Part shown: positions 25,217-33,646 of the stretch, one piece after another
How positions within the stretch are numbered: the stretch's first letter is position 1
Layout of the letters: each line of letters starts with the position of its first letter
NCBI RefSeq assembly: GCF_007692655.1
Contig: NZ_REBQ01000158.1
Span: 1 to 38,048, forward strand
DNA: 38,048 nt
Direction of reading: 5' to 3'
From: Halomonas sp.
Lineage (GTDB): Bacteria > Pseudomonadota > Gammaproteobacteria > Pseudomonadales > Halomonadaceae
Made by a program: the position numbers and the translations under genes
Notes under the pieces: model-generated
The model's input: the letters and a program-made list of their open reading frames with translations, nothing else
The model's database searches: none
What the model was told of the DNA's origin: nothing

Positions 25217-26176
25217 ATGACATCGATTAAAGGGTTCTTCCGCGGTAGAACGAAAATACAGCCGATCTGGGTATTCGTTATCGCTCTGTTTATTTTCTTT
25301 AGCGTCATGTCGGAGTACTTCCTGTCATTTGGGAATATCAGCAACATTCTGGTGCAGACCTCAACGATAGGCCTGATAGCCCTAGGCATGACCTTTGTGA
25401 TGATTAACGGCAATATCGATTTGTCGGTGGGCGCGATACTGGGACTTTCCGCTTCTCTGGCGGTGGGGTTGCAGGAAATTAGCATGACGCTGGCCATTCT
25501 AGCCGCGTTAGGCTCAGGGGTTTTGCTGGGTGCCCTCAATGGCTTGGTTGTTTGGAAAACCGGTGTTAACGCGTTCATCGTAACGCTAGGGGCCATGCTG
25601 GGTGTGCGTGGCTTGATCTTTCTATACACCGGTGAGCAGTCTTTCTTCGCCATGAACTTTGCGTTCGCCGACTTCGGCACGAGTACGATCGGGCCGGTTC
25701 CCGTCTTGGCAATCATCTTTCTGATTTGTGCGCTGATCATGCATCTAGTGTTGACGCGCACCAGTCATGGCCGCAACACCTTTGCGGTAGGTGGCAATCC
25801 TGAAGCATCGATTGATGCGGGTATTCGCCTAGGCCGGCACATGATGATCAACTTCATCATCGTAGGGTTTTTCGCGGCACTCGCGGGTGTTCTTCTTGCC
25901 AGCCAAATGGGTGCTGCCACGCCTAATCTAGGCCGAGATTACGAGCTTTGGGTGATCACGGCGGTAGTGCTGGGCGGCACGAAATTGACCGGTGGGTACG
26001 GCAGTATTGTTGGAACATTAGGCGGCGTGCTGGCCATCGGTATTCTACGTAACGGCATGAACTTAATGCAGGTGCCCGCTTTTTACGTACTCGTTATTCT
26101 CGGTGCGATTCTCATCTCTGTGCTGATCATTGATAAGAAGCTCAATGCACCCTCTGCTAAGGAGGTGCGGATATGA
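25217..26176 (+). CDS. CUT2-type ABC transporter permease (second)
   Basis: The 319-residue RbsC-like permease is a diverged paralogue of the preceding gene. It carries NGNIDLSVGAILGLSAS, TGVNAFIVTLGAMLGVRG, HGRNTFAVGGNPEASIDAGI and GGTKLTGGYGSIVGT. GGAGG lies eight bases before ATG 25217. Two distinct permease genes imply a heterodimer, whereas RbsC works as a homodimer. Its TGA overlaps the ATG of the ATPase gene by four bases, so the two are translationally coupled. Confidence 0.9.
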   Translation: MTSIKGFFRGRTKIQPIWVFVIALFIFFSVMSEYFLSFGNISNILVQTSTIGLIALGMTFVMINGNIDLSVGAILGLSASLAVGLQEISMTLAILAALGSGVLLGALNGLVVWKTGVNAFIVTLGAMLGVRGLIFLYTGEQSFFAMNFAFADFGTSTIGPVPVLAIIFLICALIMHLVLTRTSHGRNTFAVGGNPEASIDAGIRLGRHMMINFIIVGFFAALAGVLLASQMGAATPNLGRDYELWVITAVVLGGTKLTGGYGSIVGTLGGVLAIGILRNGMNLMQVPAFYVLVILGAILISVLIIDKKLNAPSAKEVRI

Positions 26177-27717
26177 ACGCCTCTTCAACGCAATCACGTC
26201 AGCCCATCGATGCAGCACCCATCCTTGAACTTAAAGGCATCACGAAACGATTCCCCGGTGTGGTAGCGCTCAACAACGTTGACTTTGACGTTCGCCCCGG
26301 TGAGGTACATGCCTTGCTGGGTGAGAATGGGGCTGGCAAATCGACCCTGATGAAAGTGCTGGCCGGTAAACACCAGGCCAACGAAGGCAAGATTGTTCTG
26401 GGTGGCCAGGAAATGGCGTTTGAAAATCCCAAGCATGCTAAACGCGCGGGGGTCGTACTGATCCACCAGGAGCAGTCGTTGGTATCTGAAATGACGGTCG
26501 CCGAAAACATCTTTCTCGGTAGCCTGCCCAGAAAGTCGTTCAATCGCGTGGATTGGCGAAAGCTGCGAGAGGATACCAATAAAATTCTTGAGCGGCTCAA
26601 GTGCGGTTTTCAGCATGACGACGTAGTGGGCTCGCTGTCGATTGCCAAAAAACAGATGGTGGAAATTGGCAGGGCGCTCGCCTTTACGCCGCAGGTCGTC
26701 GTGTTTGACGAGCCGACAGCATCGCTCACCGACCACGAAAAGCCGGTGCTCTATGAGGTGATCAATTCGTTATGTGAACAGGGGGTGGGTATTGTGTATA
26801 TCTCTCACCGCATGGATGAGATTTTCCATCTATCCCATCGTATTTCAGTGCTGCGAGACGGCGAGTACACCGGCACGGTCAACACCGCGGATACCAACGA
26901 AGACGAAATCACGCGGATGATGATCGGCCGCAGTCTAACGCTTGATCATGCCAGCAAGCCCAGCGATTTCGGCGACAACATGCTGGAAGTGCGCAACCTG
27001 TCAGTGAAGCGTGTTTTTGAGGATGTCAGCTTTAACGTTCGCAAAGGCGAGATTGTCGGCATGTACGGGCTGGTAGGCGCGGGGCGTTCAGAGGTGGCAG
27101 AAACCATCTTTGGCCTGCGTAAACCTTCCGCTGGCGACGTCGTGCTCGATGGTGAGGTGGTGAATTTTCGTAACTCCCACGATGCGGTAATGAACGGTGT
27201 CGCGTTAGTACCGGAAGACCGCAAAGACCAGGGCCTGATTCTGGGCATGAACTGTCGTGACAACATGACATTGGCAAGCCTCTCCAGCGTGTCGTCGTTA
27301 GGCTTTATGACCAGTGCGAAGGAGCGCGAAGTCTACGACAAATATCACCAAGCCATGAAAATCAAAACCCCCAGCTGGCGCCAAAAGGTCGGCAATTTAA
27401 GCGGCGGTAATCAGCAAAAGATCGTCATCGGCAAGTGGCTGCATACCCAGCCTAAATTGCTCATCCTCGATGAGCCTACGCGGGGGATTGATGTCGGTTC
27501 TAAATCTGAAATTCACACCCTCGTCAAAGACTTGGCCAAATCCGGCTACGCCGTGTTGGTGATCTCTTCAGAGATGCCCGAAGTACTGGGCCTGAGTAAC
27601 CGCATTATCGCGATGTACGACGGCCGCGTCACCGCGGAGTTTGATGGTGACAACGTCAGTGAGGACGCGCTGGTGCAAGCCATTACCGGTATGGGAAAGC
27701 AGGCGCAGGCGAGCTAG
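26173..27717 (+). CDS. CUT2-type sugar ABC transporter ATPase (two fused domains)
   Basis: The 514-residue RbsA/MglA-like ATPase contains two nucleotide-binding domains. In the first, Walker A is GENGAGKST (residues 50-58) and Walker B is VVFDEPTASLT; its signature is LSIAKKQ. In the second, Walker A is degenerate, GLVGAGRSE, while the signature LSGGNQQK and Walker B LLILDEPTRGIDVGSK are intact. That asymmetry is usual for RbsA-type proteins. AAGGAGGTG precedes the ATG inside the preceding permease gene. Membrane-associated, it powers the import of the operon's unknown substrate. A large hairpin separates it from the catabolic genes. Confidence 0.93.
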   Translation: MNASSTQSRQPIDAAPILELKGITKRFPGVVALNNVDFDVRPGEVHALLGENGAGKSTLMKVLAGKHQANEGKIVLGGQEMAFENPKHAKRAGVVLIHQEQSLVSEMTVAENIFLGSLPRKSFNRVDWRKLREDTNKILERLKCGFQHDDVVGSLSIAKKQMVEIGRALAFTPQVVVFDEPTASLTDHEKPVLYEVINSLCEQGVGIVYISHRMDEIFHLSHRISVLRDGEYTGTVNTADTNEDEITRMMIGRSLTLDHASKPSDFGDNMLEVRNLSVKRVFEDVSFNVRKGEIVGMYGLVGAGRSEVAETIFGLRKPSAGDVVLDGEVVNFRNSHDAVMNGVALVPEDRKDQGLILGMNCRDNMTLASLSSVSSLGFMTSAKEREVYDKYHQAMKIKTPSWRQKVGNLSGGNQQKIVIGKWLHTQPKLLILDEPTRGIDVGSKSEIHTLVKDLAKSGYAVLVISSEMPEVLGLSNRIIAMYDGRVTAEFDGDNVSEDALVQAITGMGKQAQAS

Positions 27718-27734
27718 CTCACCTGCTGCGATTG

Positions 27735-27770
27735 GTGTGCTCACTAGCAGCTAGAGGCTAGCGAGCACAC
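27735..27770 (+). repeat. Long intercistronic hairpin between transporter and catabolic genes
   Basis: GTGTGCTC (27735-27742) and CTAGC (27744-27748) pair with GCTAG (27757-27761) and GAGCACAC (27763-27770), with one A-C mismatch and an 8-base loop. No T-run follows. It probably protects the upstream mRNA or causes partial termination. Confidence 0.7.
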
Positions 27771-27800
27771 AGCCCACTTCAAACGACTAAGGAATGTTAT

Positions 27801-28880
27801 ATGCAACCTTTTGTTTATGATGGCCTGCCATCCCGGGTGGTATTTGGCCAAGGTACCCTGGCTCAGCTGAGAGAAGAGCTTGAACATCTCAGCTGTTCCC
27901 GCGCCCTGGTGTTAGCCACGCCTCAGCAGCACGAGCAGGCAAGCCACGTACTAGAACTGCTGGGCGATAAGGGCGTGGGCGTTTACGCGGATGCCGTGAT
28001 GCATACGCCGGTCGAGGTGACCAAACATGCCTTACAGATAGTCAAAGAGCTCAATGTAGACTGCACGGTGGCCATTGGTGGCGGTTCAACGATTGGCTTG
28101 GGAAAAGCCATTGCCTTACGTACTGGCTTGCCTCAGATCGCGATACCCACCACCTATGCGGGCTCGGAAATGACGCCGATCCTGGGTGAAACGAGCGACG
28201 GCATCAAAACCACCCAGCGCACGCTAGACGTGCTACCGGAAACGGTCATTTACGACGTTGACCTGACCCTAACGCTGCCAGCAGTGATGTCAGGCACCAG
28301 CGGGATTAACGCGATTGCCCATGCGGTAGAGGCGCTGTATGCCCGCGACTGCAATCCAGTGATTGCGCTGATGGCAGAAGAGGGGATTGCGGCGCTGGCG
28401 CGAAGCCTGCCGGTAATTGCCAACGACCCGACCCACGTTGAAGCGCGCTCTGATGCGCTCTATGGCGCTTGGCTGTGCGGCACTTGCCTGGGTTCGGTGG
28501 GCATGTCGCTGCATCACAAGCTGTGCCATACCCTCGGCGGCTCTTTTAATTTACCCCATGCGGAAACGCACACCATTGTGCTGCCTTATGCGCTGGCCTA
28601 TAACGCGCCAGCGGTGCCGGAAGCGATGGCGCGTATTGGGCGTGCGCTGGGGTGTGACGACGCGGCGGCTGGCCTTTACGACTTGGGGCGCGCAGTCGGA
28701 GCCCCAAGCGCACTCTCCGAACTAGGCTTTAGCGTAGACGATGTGGCGCGGGCCACAGAGATTGCGACCCGCAACCCTTACTGGAACCCACGCGATGTAG
28801 AGGCCAAGGGTATCCACCGTTTGCTCAGCGATGCCCAGTCGGGGAAACGGCCCCAGGCGGATAGTGGAGGTGGCCAATGA
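27801..28880 (+). CDS. Maleylacetate reductase (iron-type alcohol dehydrogenase family)
   Basis: The 359-residue protein belongs to the group III Fe-ADH family and to its maleylacetate reductase branch. It reduces maleylacetate (2-maleylacetate, the ring-fission product of hydroxyquinol) to 3-oxoadipate with NAD(P)H. The N-terminal VVFGQGTL, cofactor AIGGGSTIGLGKAIA, and the hallmark IPTTYAGSEMTPILG are visible, followed by SGINAIAHAVEALY and HHKLCHTLGGSFNLPHAETHTIVLPY with the metal/active-site histidines. Its pairing with an intradiol dioxygenase three genes downstream supports the assignment. AAGGAATG lies ahead of the ATG. The stop overlaps the next ATG by four bases. Confidence 0.9.
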   Translation: MQPFVYDGLPSRVVFGQGTLAQLREELEHLSCSRALVLATPQQHEQASHVLELLGDKGVGVYADAVMHTPVEVTKHALQIVKELNVDCTVAIGGGSTIGLGKAIALRTGLPQIAIPTTYAGSEMTPILGETSDGIKTTQRTLDVLPETVIYDVDLTLTLPAVMSGTSGINAIAHAVEALYARDCNPVIALMAEEGIAALARSLPVIANDPTHVEARSDALYGAWLCGTCLGSVGMSLHHKLCHTLGGSFNLPHAETHTIVLPYALAYNAPAVPEAMARIGRALGCDDAAAGLYDLGRAVGAPSALSELGFSVDDVARATEIATRNPYWNPRDVEAKGIHRLLSDAQSGKRPQADSGGGQ

Positions 28881-30262
28881 GCACGCTGTTTGTTAACGCC
28901 ACGATTGTCACTATGGACCCGCAGTTGGGCGAACTGAGCGATGGTCAGGTACTGATCGAGGGTGATCGTATCGTCGCCGTGGGGCATGACCTGACCGATC
29001 ACCCCAAGGCAAATGCAGCCGAGGTGGTGGACTGCGGCGGCGGTATCCTGATTCCCGGGTTGGTGAACGCCCATATGCATACCTGGCAGACCGGCCTGCG
29101 TGGCGTTGCCGCCAACTGGACGCTGCTGGAGTATTTTCGCCATGTTCACCGTGGCCTGGCGGCGCTGTTTACGCCAGAGGATATCTACATTGCCACCCGG
29201 ATGGGCGCGATTAACCAGCTGAATTGCGGTACCACCACATTAGGTGATTGGTGCCATAACAACCCTACCCCCGAACACACCGATGCCGCGGTGAAAGGGC
29301 TAAAGGAATCAGGCATTCGCGCGCTGTTTCTGCATGGCTCGCCTAAGCCCGACCCACAACCTGGCCAGCCGCACTTCAGTGAAATTCCCCATCCCCGCCA
29401 TGAAATAGAGCGATTGCTGAACGGCGAGCTGGCAAAACCAGAAGGGCTCGTCACCTTAGGCATGGCTATTCTCGGCCCTCACTACTCAACCCTAGAGGTG
29501 ACGCTGCAGGATTTTGCGCTAGCCAAAGAGTTTGGCTTGGTGGCCTCGATGCACCAGGGCGGCGGTGAGGCCGTGGCCCCCGGTGCCTGGGACGAAGTGG
29601 AAGCGCGTGGCCTGTTAGGCCCCGATATCAACATTGTGCATGGCCAAAGTTTGGACGATGGCCAAATGTCCCGGTTCTGCGCCAGCGGCGTGACGTTCTC
29701 CATTGCCCCTGAAAACGAGATGACCCAAGGCCACGGTTTTCCGGTGACTGGGATCGTTCGTCAGCACGGCGGCGTGGTGTCTTTGGGCGTGGATCTTGAA
29801 TCGGTGCTCTCTGGAGATATGTTCAGCGTCGCCCGAGCGGCCCTGGGTATGCAGCGCTCCCTGGATAACGACGCCTCGCGCCGTGAGCAGGGCAAGATCC
29901 CTGATACCTCCACCATTACCACTCGGGAAGCGCTGGGCTGGATCACCCTCGATGGGGCAAAAGCGCTGGGTCTTGATGACCGTATTGGCAGCCTCACGCC
30001 CGGTAAACAGGCCGATTTGGTGCTGCTGGATAGCAACCAACTCAACATGCAGCCGGTGAACGACCCAGTTTCTACGGTGGTCATGCAAACCAGCCTTGCC
30101 AACGTCGATAGCGTAATGGTGGCCGGGCAGTTCAAAAAACGTGGCGGCCGTCTGCTAGTGGAGACTCAGCAGGGTATCGCTGAGCTGGCCAAATCTGGCC
30201 ACCGCATTCACGCCGAACTGCTAGCGCGTGAAGCCCAGTCAACACAGGAGGTCACCTCATGA
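28877..30262 (+). CDS. Amidohydrolase of the cytosine deaminase/chlorohydrolase family (COG0402)
   Basis: The 461-residue cytoplasmic metal hydrolase shows the TIM-barrel pattern of the ATZ/TRZ/SAH deaminase group: IPGLVNAHMHTW with metal ligands His66 and His68, SMHQGGGE (His226), NIVHGQS (His255) and GVDLES (Asp306). A C-terminal composite-domain segment, LTPGKQADLVLLD, completes it. Members remove amino or halo groups from N-heterocycles or nucleosides; the substrate here is unknown. GGAGGTGG precedes the ATG, which overlaps the reductase stop (ATGA). Its place among hydroxyquinol enzymes suggests it acts on a nitrogen- or halogen-substituted precursor (inference). Confidence 0.85.
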   Translation: MSTLFVNATIVTMDPQLGELSDGQVLIEGDRIVAVGHDLTDHPKANAAEVVDCGGGILIPGLVNAHMHTWQTGLRGVAANWTLLEYFRHVHRGLAALFTPEDIYIATRMGAINQLNCGTTTLGDWCHNNPTPEHTDAAVKGLKESGIRALFLHGSPKPDPQPGQPHFSEIPHPRHEIERLLNGELAKPEGLVTLGMAILGPHYSTLEVTLQDFALAKEFGLVASMHQGGGEAVAPGAWDEVEARGLLGPDINIVHGQSLDDGQMSRFCASGVTFSIAPENEMTQGHGFPVTGIVRQHGGVVSLGVDLESVLSGDMFSVARAALGMQRSLDNDASRREQGKIPDTSTITTREALGWITLDGAKALGLDDRIGSLTPGKQADLVLLDSNQLNMQPVNDPVSTVVMQTSLANVDSVMVAGQFKKRGGRLLVETQQGIAELAKSGHRIHAELLAREAQSTQEVTS

Positions 30263-31206
30263 CAACCGCTTCTACTACGTCCTCAACGTCCCCAAAGGTG
30301 GCGTGGGTAGGCTTGGGTAAACTGGGTTTGCCAATGGCCGCTCGAATTATTCAATACGGAACCCCTGTTCAAGGCTTTGATCTATCGGCGGAGCGCCTCG
30401 CTCTCGCTGCAGAGATCGGTGTGACGCCCCATCAAACGCTGGCAGATGCCGTGGCCGATTGCGACTTGGTGTTTGTGTCGATCCCCGATGACCGCGCATT
30501 GATCAGTCTGTGCCTTGAGGCTGGCGAGCTGATTCGCCACATGATGCCCGGCAGTACCTTGATTGAGACAAGCACGGTAAGTGTGGAAGCCTCTGCGCGA
30601 GTGGCCGAGGCGGCAAAGGCTCACGGTGTGGTGTATCTGCGCAGCCCTGTCTCTGGTAACCCTGTCGCGGCAGAGGCGGGCACGCTTTCCGCGATGGTTT
30701 CCGGCCCACGGGAAGCATTGGAAACGGCTAAGCCCGTGTTTGCAGCGTTTACCAAAGCGCAGTACTGGCTGGGCGATGAAGAGCAGGCCCGGGTGGCCAA
30801 ACTGGCCATTAACCTAATGATTGCCGTCAGTGCCGGGATGATGAGTGAAGCGCTGACGCTGGCGCGTAAAGGCAATATTGACTGGGACGCCATGTTAGAG
30901 CTGATCTCTGACAGCGCGGTGGGATCCCCCATGGTGAAGTACAAGGTGCCCCCCCTGTTAGCGCGGGATTTTACCTCGACGTTTTCCGCCGCGCAGATGG
31001 CTAAAGATCTTGATCTGATCCTCGACTGCGCCCACGGCTCTGGGGTATCGACCCCGCTAGCAGCGCAAATGCGCGAAGCCTACACCGCCCTGATCGCCAC
31101 CGGGCATGGTAACGATGACTATATCGCGACCGTACATCATACCGAGCGCCTGTCAGGGTTGGGTGAACCTTCACCAGTAACGCAGGGAGGGCACACACAT
31201 GCGTAA
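30259..31206 (+). CDS. NAD(P)-dependent beta-hydroxyacid dehydrogenase (HIBADH/GarR-like)
   Basis: The 315-residue enzyme resembles 3-hydroxyisobutyrate and tartronate-semialdehyde dehydrogenases. The N-terminal Rossmann motif is VGLGKLGLPMA, the substrate motif is SPVSGNPVAAEAGTL (usual DAPVSGG, here with Arg-Ser before the proline), and the catalytic segment ARVAKLAINLM keeps the Lys and Asn of the GxxxKxxxN signature. A helical C-terminal domain follows. It interconverts a beta-hydroxyacid and its semialdehyde or ketone; the actual substrate is unknown. GGAGGTCACC precedes the ATG, which overlaps the amidohydrolase stop. The end overlaps the dioxygenase start by eight bases. Confidence 0.85.
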   Translation: MTTASTTSSTSPKVAWVGLGKLGLPMAARIIQYGTPVQGFDLSAERLALAAEIGVTPHQTLADAVADCDLVFVSIPDDRALISLCLEAGELIRHMMPGSTLIETSTVSVEASARVAEAAKAHGVVYLRSPVSGNPVAAEAGTLSAMVSGPREALETAKPVFAAFTKAQYWLGDEEQARVAKLAINLMIAVSAGMMSEALTLARKGNIDWDAMLELISDSAVGSPMVKYKVPPLLARDFTSTFSAAQMAKDLDLILDCAHGSGVSTPLAAQMREAYTALIATGHGNDDYIATVHHTERLSGLGEPSPVTQGGHTHA

Positions 31207-32062
31207 TCTCACCACCGATAATATTACCGCCGCCGTGATGGATGAGTTTTCACGCTGTGAAGATGAACGGCTGAAAACGCTGCTCAATGGCTTGGTAAAC
31301 CACCTGCATGCCTACCTGCGTGAAGTGAAGCCCACGGAGAAAGAGTGGACTCAGGCGATTGAGTTTCTCACCCGAGCCGGTCAAATGTGTGACGACGAGC
31401 GGCAGGAGTTTATCCTGCTGTCTGACACCTTGGGCGTCACCATGCTGGTAGATGCGATTAACCACGCAAGCAGCGACCCTAAGATTACCGAAAGCACCGT
31501 GTTGGGACCTTTTTACGTCGCCGACCCTCCCCAAGCCAACCAGGGCGATGCCATTAACTGGGGCGTGGAAGGGGAGCCTCTGTTCATCGAAGGTTACGTA
31601 CACGACGCCCATGGCAAGCCTTTGGCGAATGTCGTCATCGACGTTTGGCAATCGGACAGCGAAGGCTTTTATGACGTCCAGAAGCCTGAGCTTGAAAGCG
31701 CGACCCTGCGCGCACGCTTTCATACCGATAGCCAGGGACGATACGCCTTCTGGACGGTGACGCCGTCTCCTTATCCCATCCCGACCGATGGGCCGGTTGG
31801 CAAAATGCTCGAAATCACCGGGCGTCACCCTTATCGCCCCGCCCATGTGCACTTCATGCTTATGGCACCGGGCTACGAAACTCTGGTGACTCAAATCTTC
31901 GCGGAAGACGACCCCTACCTCGACTCTGACGCGGTATTTGGCGTGAAAGACTCCCTGGTGAAGGAGTTCATTTACATGCCAGCGGGGCAAGCGCCCGACG
32001 GCCGGCAGATGGACACCCCATACCGCTATTTTCAATACGACTTCGGCTTAAAGACGACCTGA
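31199..32062 (+). CDS. Intradiol ring-cleavage dioxygenase, hydroxyquinol 1,2-dioxygenase type
   Basis: The 287-residue non-haem Fe(III) enzyme splits a hydroxylated catechol between its hydroxyl-bearing carbons. The N-terminal helical dimerisation domain carries EWTQAIEFLTRAGQ and FILLSDTLGVTMLVDA; the catalytic domain begins with TESTVLGPFY. Predicted iron ligands are Tyr158, Tyr192, His216 and His218 (YDVQ; SPYPIPTDGPVG; RPAHVHFM), with spacings like those of hydroxyquinol dioxygenase. The product of hydroxyquinol would be maleylacetate, the substrate of the reductase encoded upstream. A chlorocatechol or catechol role is less likely given that partner. It starts within the preceding gene. 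Confidence 0.9.
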   Translation: MRNLTTDNITAAVMDEFSRCEDERLKTLLNGLVNHLHAYLREVKPTEKEWTQAIEFLTRAGQMCDDERQEFILLSDTLGVTMLVDAINHASSDPKITESTVLGPFYVADPPQANQGDAINWGVEGEPLFIEGYVHDAHGKPLANVVIDVWQSDSEGFYDVQKPELESATLRARFHTDSQGRYAFWTVTPSPYPIPTDGPVGKMLEITGRHPYRPAHVHFMLMAPGYETLVTQIFAEDDPYLDSDAVFGVKDSLVKEFIYMPAGQAPDGRQMDTPYRYFQYDFGLKTT

Positions 32063-32121
32063 ACGACTCACCCTGAACGCCTGGCTCCTACTGAGCGGGT
32101 TAAACTGAAAGAGGCAACACC

Positions 32122-32712
32122 ATGACAACGATTAACCAAGCAGCGATGGCCAACCTATTCACAGAAGCGCGTACCCATAACGTTTGGCAGGACCGAGAGG
32201 TGAGCGAGGAAACGCTGCGCGAACTGTATAATCTAATGCATTACGGCCCCACCTCGATGAATTGTCAGCCAACGCGGATTATTTTTCTGACTACCGATGC
32301 GGCAAAAGAGCGCTTAAAGCCTGCTCTGTTACCGGGTAACCAGGAAAAAACCATGAAGGCTCCGGTGGTCGCGGTGCTGGGTTTTGATACCGAGTTTTAC
32401 GAGCACCTGCCGCGCATGTTTGCCCATAACAAAGATGCCAAAGCGCTGTTCGAGGGCAAGCCAGACTTCATTCACTCCACGGCGTTCCGCAATAGCTCGA
32501 TTCAAGGCGGCTATTTGATTTTAGCGGCCCGTGCGCTTGGCTTGGATGCTGGCCCTATGTCGGGCTTCAACAACGCCGCGGTGGATGAGGAGTTCTTCCC
32601 AGGGGGTAAAGTGAAGAGCAACTTCCTGTGTAACTTAGGCTATGGTGATGCCAGCGCCCTGTTCCCGCGTGGCGACCGCTTCTCCTTCGATGAAGTGTGC
32701 ACCGTACTGTAA
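32122..32712 (+). CDS. RutE-like nitroreductase-family FMN reductase
   Basis: The 196-residue protein matches E. coli RutE (malonic semialdehyde reductase, 196 residues) over its whole length: FTEARTHNVW, YGPTSMNCQPTRIIF, KERLKPALLPGNQEKT, AFRNSSIQGGYLILAARALGLDAGPMSGF and NLGYGD. RutE reduces 3-oxopropanoate to 3-hydroxypropanoate in the Rut pyrimidine pathway. None of rutABCDFG is seen here, so the actual substrate may be another semialdehyde or quinone of this pathway. AGAGG lies before the ATG. It is the last gene of the operon, followed by a strong terminator. Confidence 0.85.
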   Translation: MTTINQAAMANLFTEARTHNVWQDREVSEETLRELYNLMHYGPTSMNCQPTRIIFLTTDAAKERLKPALLPGNQEKTMKAPVVAVLGFDTEFYEHLPRMFAHNKDAKALFEGKPDFIHSTAFRNSSIQGGYLILAARALGLDAGPMSGFNNAAVDEEFFPGGKVKSNFLCNLGYGDASALFPRGDRFSFDEVCTVL

Positions 32713-32747
32713 GCACGCCTTACGCACGCATACTGGTTGACCTACCG

Positions 32748-32779
32748 AAAAAGGGCCGTGCCTGTCATGGCCCTTTTTT
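32748..32779 (+). terminator. Intrinsic terminator of the catabolic operon
   Basis: AAAAAGGGCC (32748-32757) pairs with GGCCCTTTTT (32769-32778) and the stem continues into a six-T run (32774-32779). It also has a T-run in the opposite direction. Confidence 0.92.
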
Positions 32780-32827
32780 CTGCGTGGGTGGCCAGGCGCT
32801 AAGGCTCTATCTAAAAGGGGTGTACTG

Positions 32828-33577
32828 ATGGCGTTTGATTGGGTGTTTGTGGCACTGATGATCGTGGCTGTTTTACTGACGGGGATTTCCAAATCAGGGT
32901 TTGCGGGTGGGGTGGGGGTGGTGGCCGTACCGCTGATCTCGCTTAAGGCGAGCCCCACCTTTGCGGTGGCGGTGATGCTCCCGCTGCTGATTGTGATGGA
33001 CGTGTTTAGCCTAAAAGCGTGGTGGCGACAGCGGGTGGACCGCTTGTTGTGGCTGATGTTTCCGCCTGCGATATTGGGCGTTGCGGTGGGCTACTTCACC
33101 TATGGCTGGTTTGATGAAGCGTTGCTGACACTGCTGCTGGGTGTTTTTTCCGTACTGTTTGGCCTGTGGGGGCTGCTTAAACCGCTGCGCGGCCGACTGA
33201 TGCCCACGTGGGTCGGGCGTTTGTGTGGAGGAGTCGCCGGGTTTACCAGCTTTATCGCCCATGCGGGCGGCCCACCGCTGAACTTTTACTTATTGCAGTG
33301 CCAACTCACTAAGCAGCAGTTTTTAGGCACAGCGGTGGTATTTCTTGCGATCACCAACTTGGTGAAGCTGGTGCCCTACACGCTGCTTGGCCTGGTGACG
33401 TTTGATAATCTCACCATTGCACTGCTGCTGATGCCGGTGGCATGGCTGGGTATTCGGTTAGGGTTGATCATTCAGCGGCGGATGGATGGCGAGCTGTTCT
33501 TCCGGGTCATTCTTTGCCTACTCATTTTGTTAGGTATCCGGCTGATTATCGATGGAGTAAGTTATGGAGTAAGTTAA
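32828..33577 (+). CDS. TauE/SafE-family membrane transporter
   Basis: The 249-residue integral membrane protein has about eight hydrophobic helices in two halves. It carries TGISKSGFAGGVGVVAVPLISL in the first half and GFTSFIAHAGGPPLNFYLL in the second, the hallmark repeats of TauE/SafE (DUF81) proteins. These are thought to export sulfonates, sulfite or organic anions. AAAAGGGG precedes the ATG. It lies 48 bases beyond the operon terminator in the same direction and could export a by-product of that pathway, but this is unproven. A small tandem duplication ends the gene (ATGGAGTAAGTT twice). Confidence 0.85.
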   Translation: MAFDWVFVALMIVAVLLTGISKSGFAGGVGVVAVPLISLKASPTFAVAVMLPLLIVMDVFSLKAWWRQRVDRLLWLMFPPAILGVAVGYFTYGWFDEALLTLLLGVFSVLFGLWGLLKPLRGRLMPTWVGRLCGGVAGFTSFIAHAGGPPLNFYLLQCQLTKQQFLGTAVVFLAITNLVKLVPYTLLGLVTFDNLTIALLLMPVAWLGIRLGLIIQRRMDGELFFRVILCLLILLGIRLIIDGVSYGVS

Positions 33578-33646
33578 TGCCTAGAGTGCTGAGCCAGCAT
33601 GTCCTTAATAGCCAGCGTGATAGCCATCTAAGGCGTGGGAGCCATC

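Noticed and set aside
25195..25761. 188-codon open frame on the minus strand
   Set aside because: Antisense to the second CUT2 permease, with no recognisable domain.
31250..32035. 261-codon open frame on the minus strand
   Set aside because: It lies wholly inside the dioxygenase gene in antisense, has no family resemblance and no ribosome-binding site.
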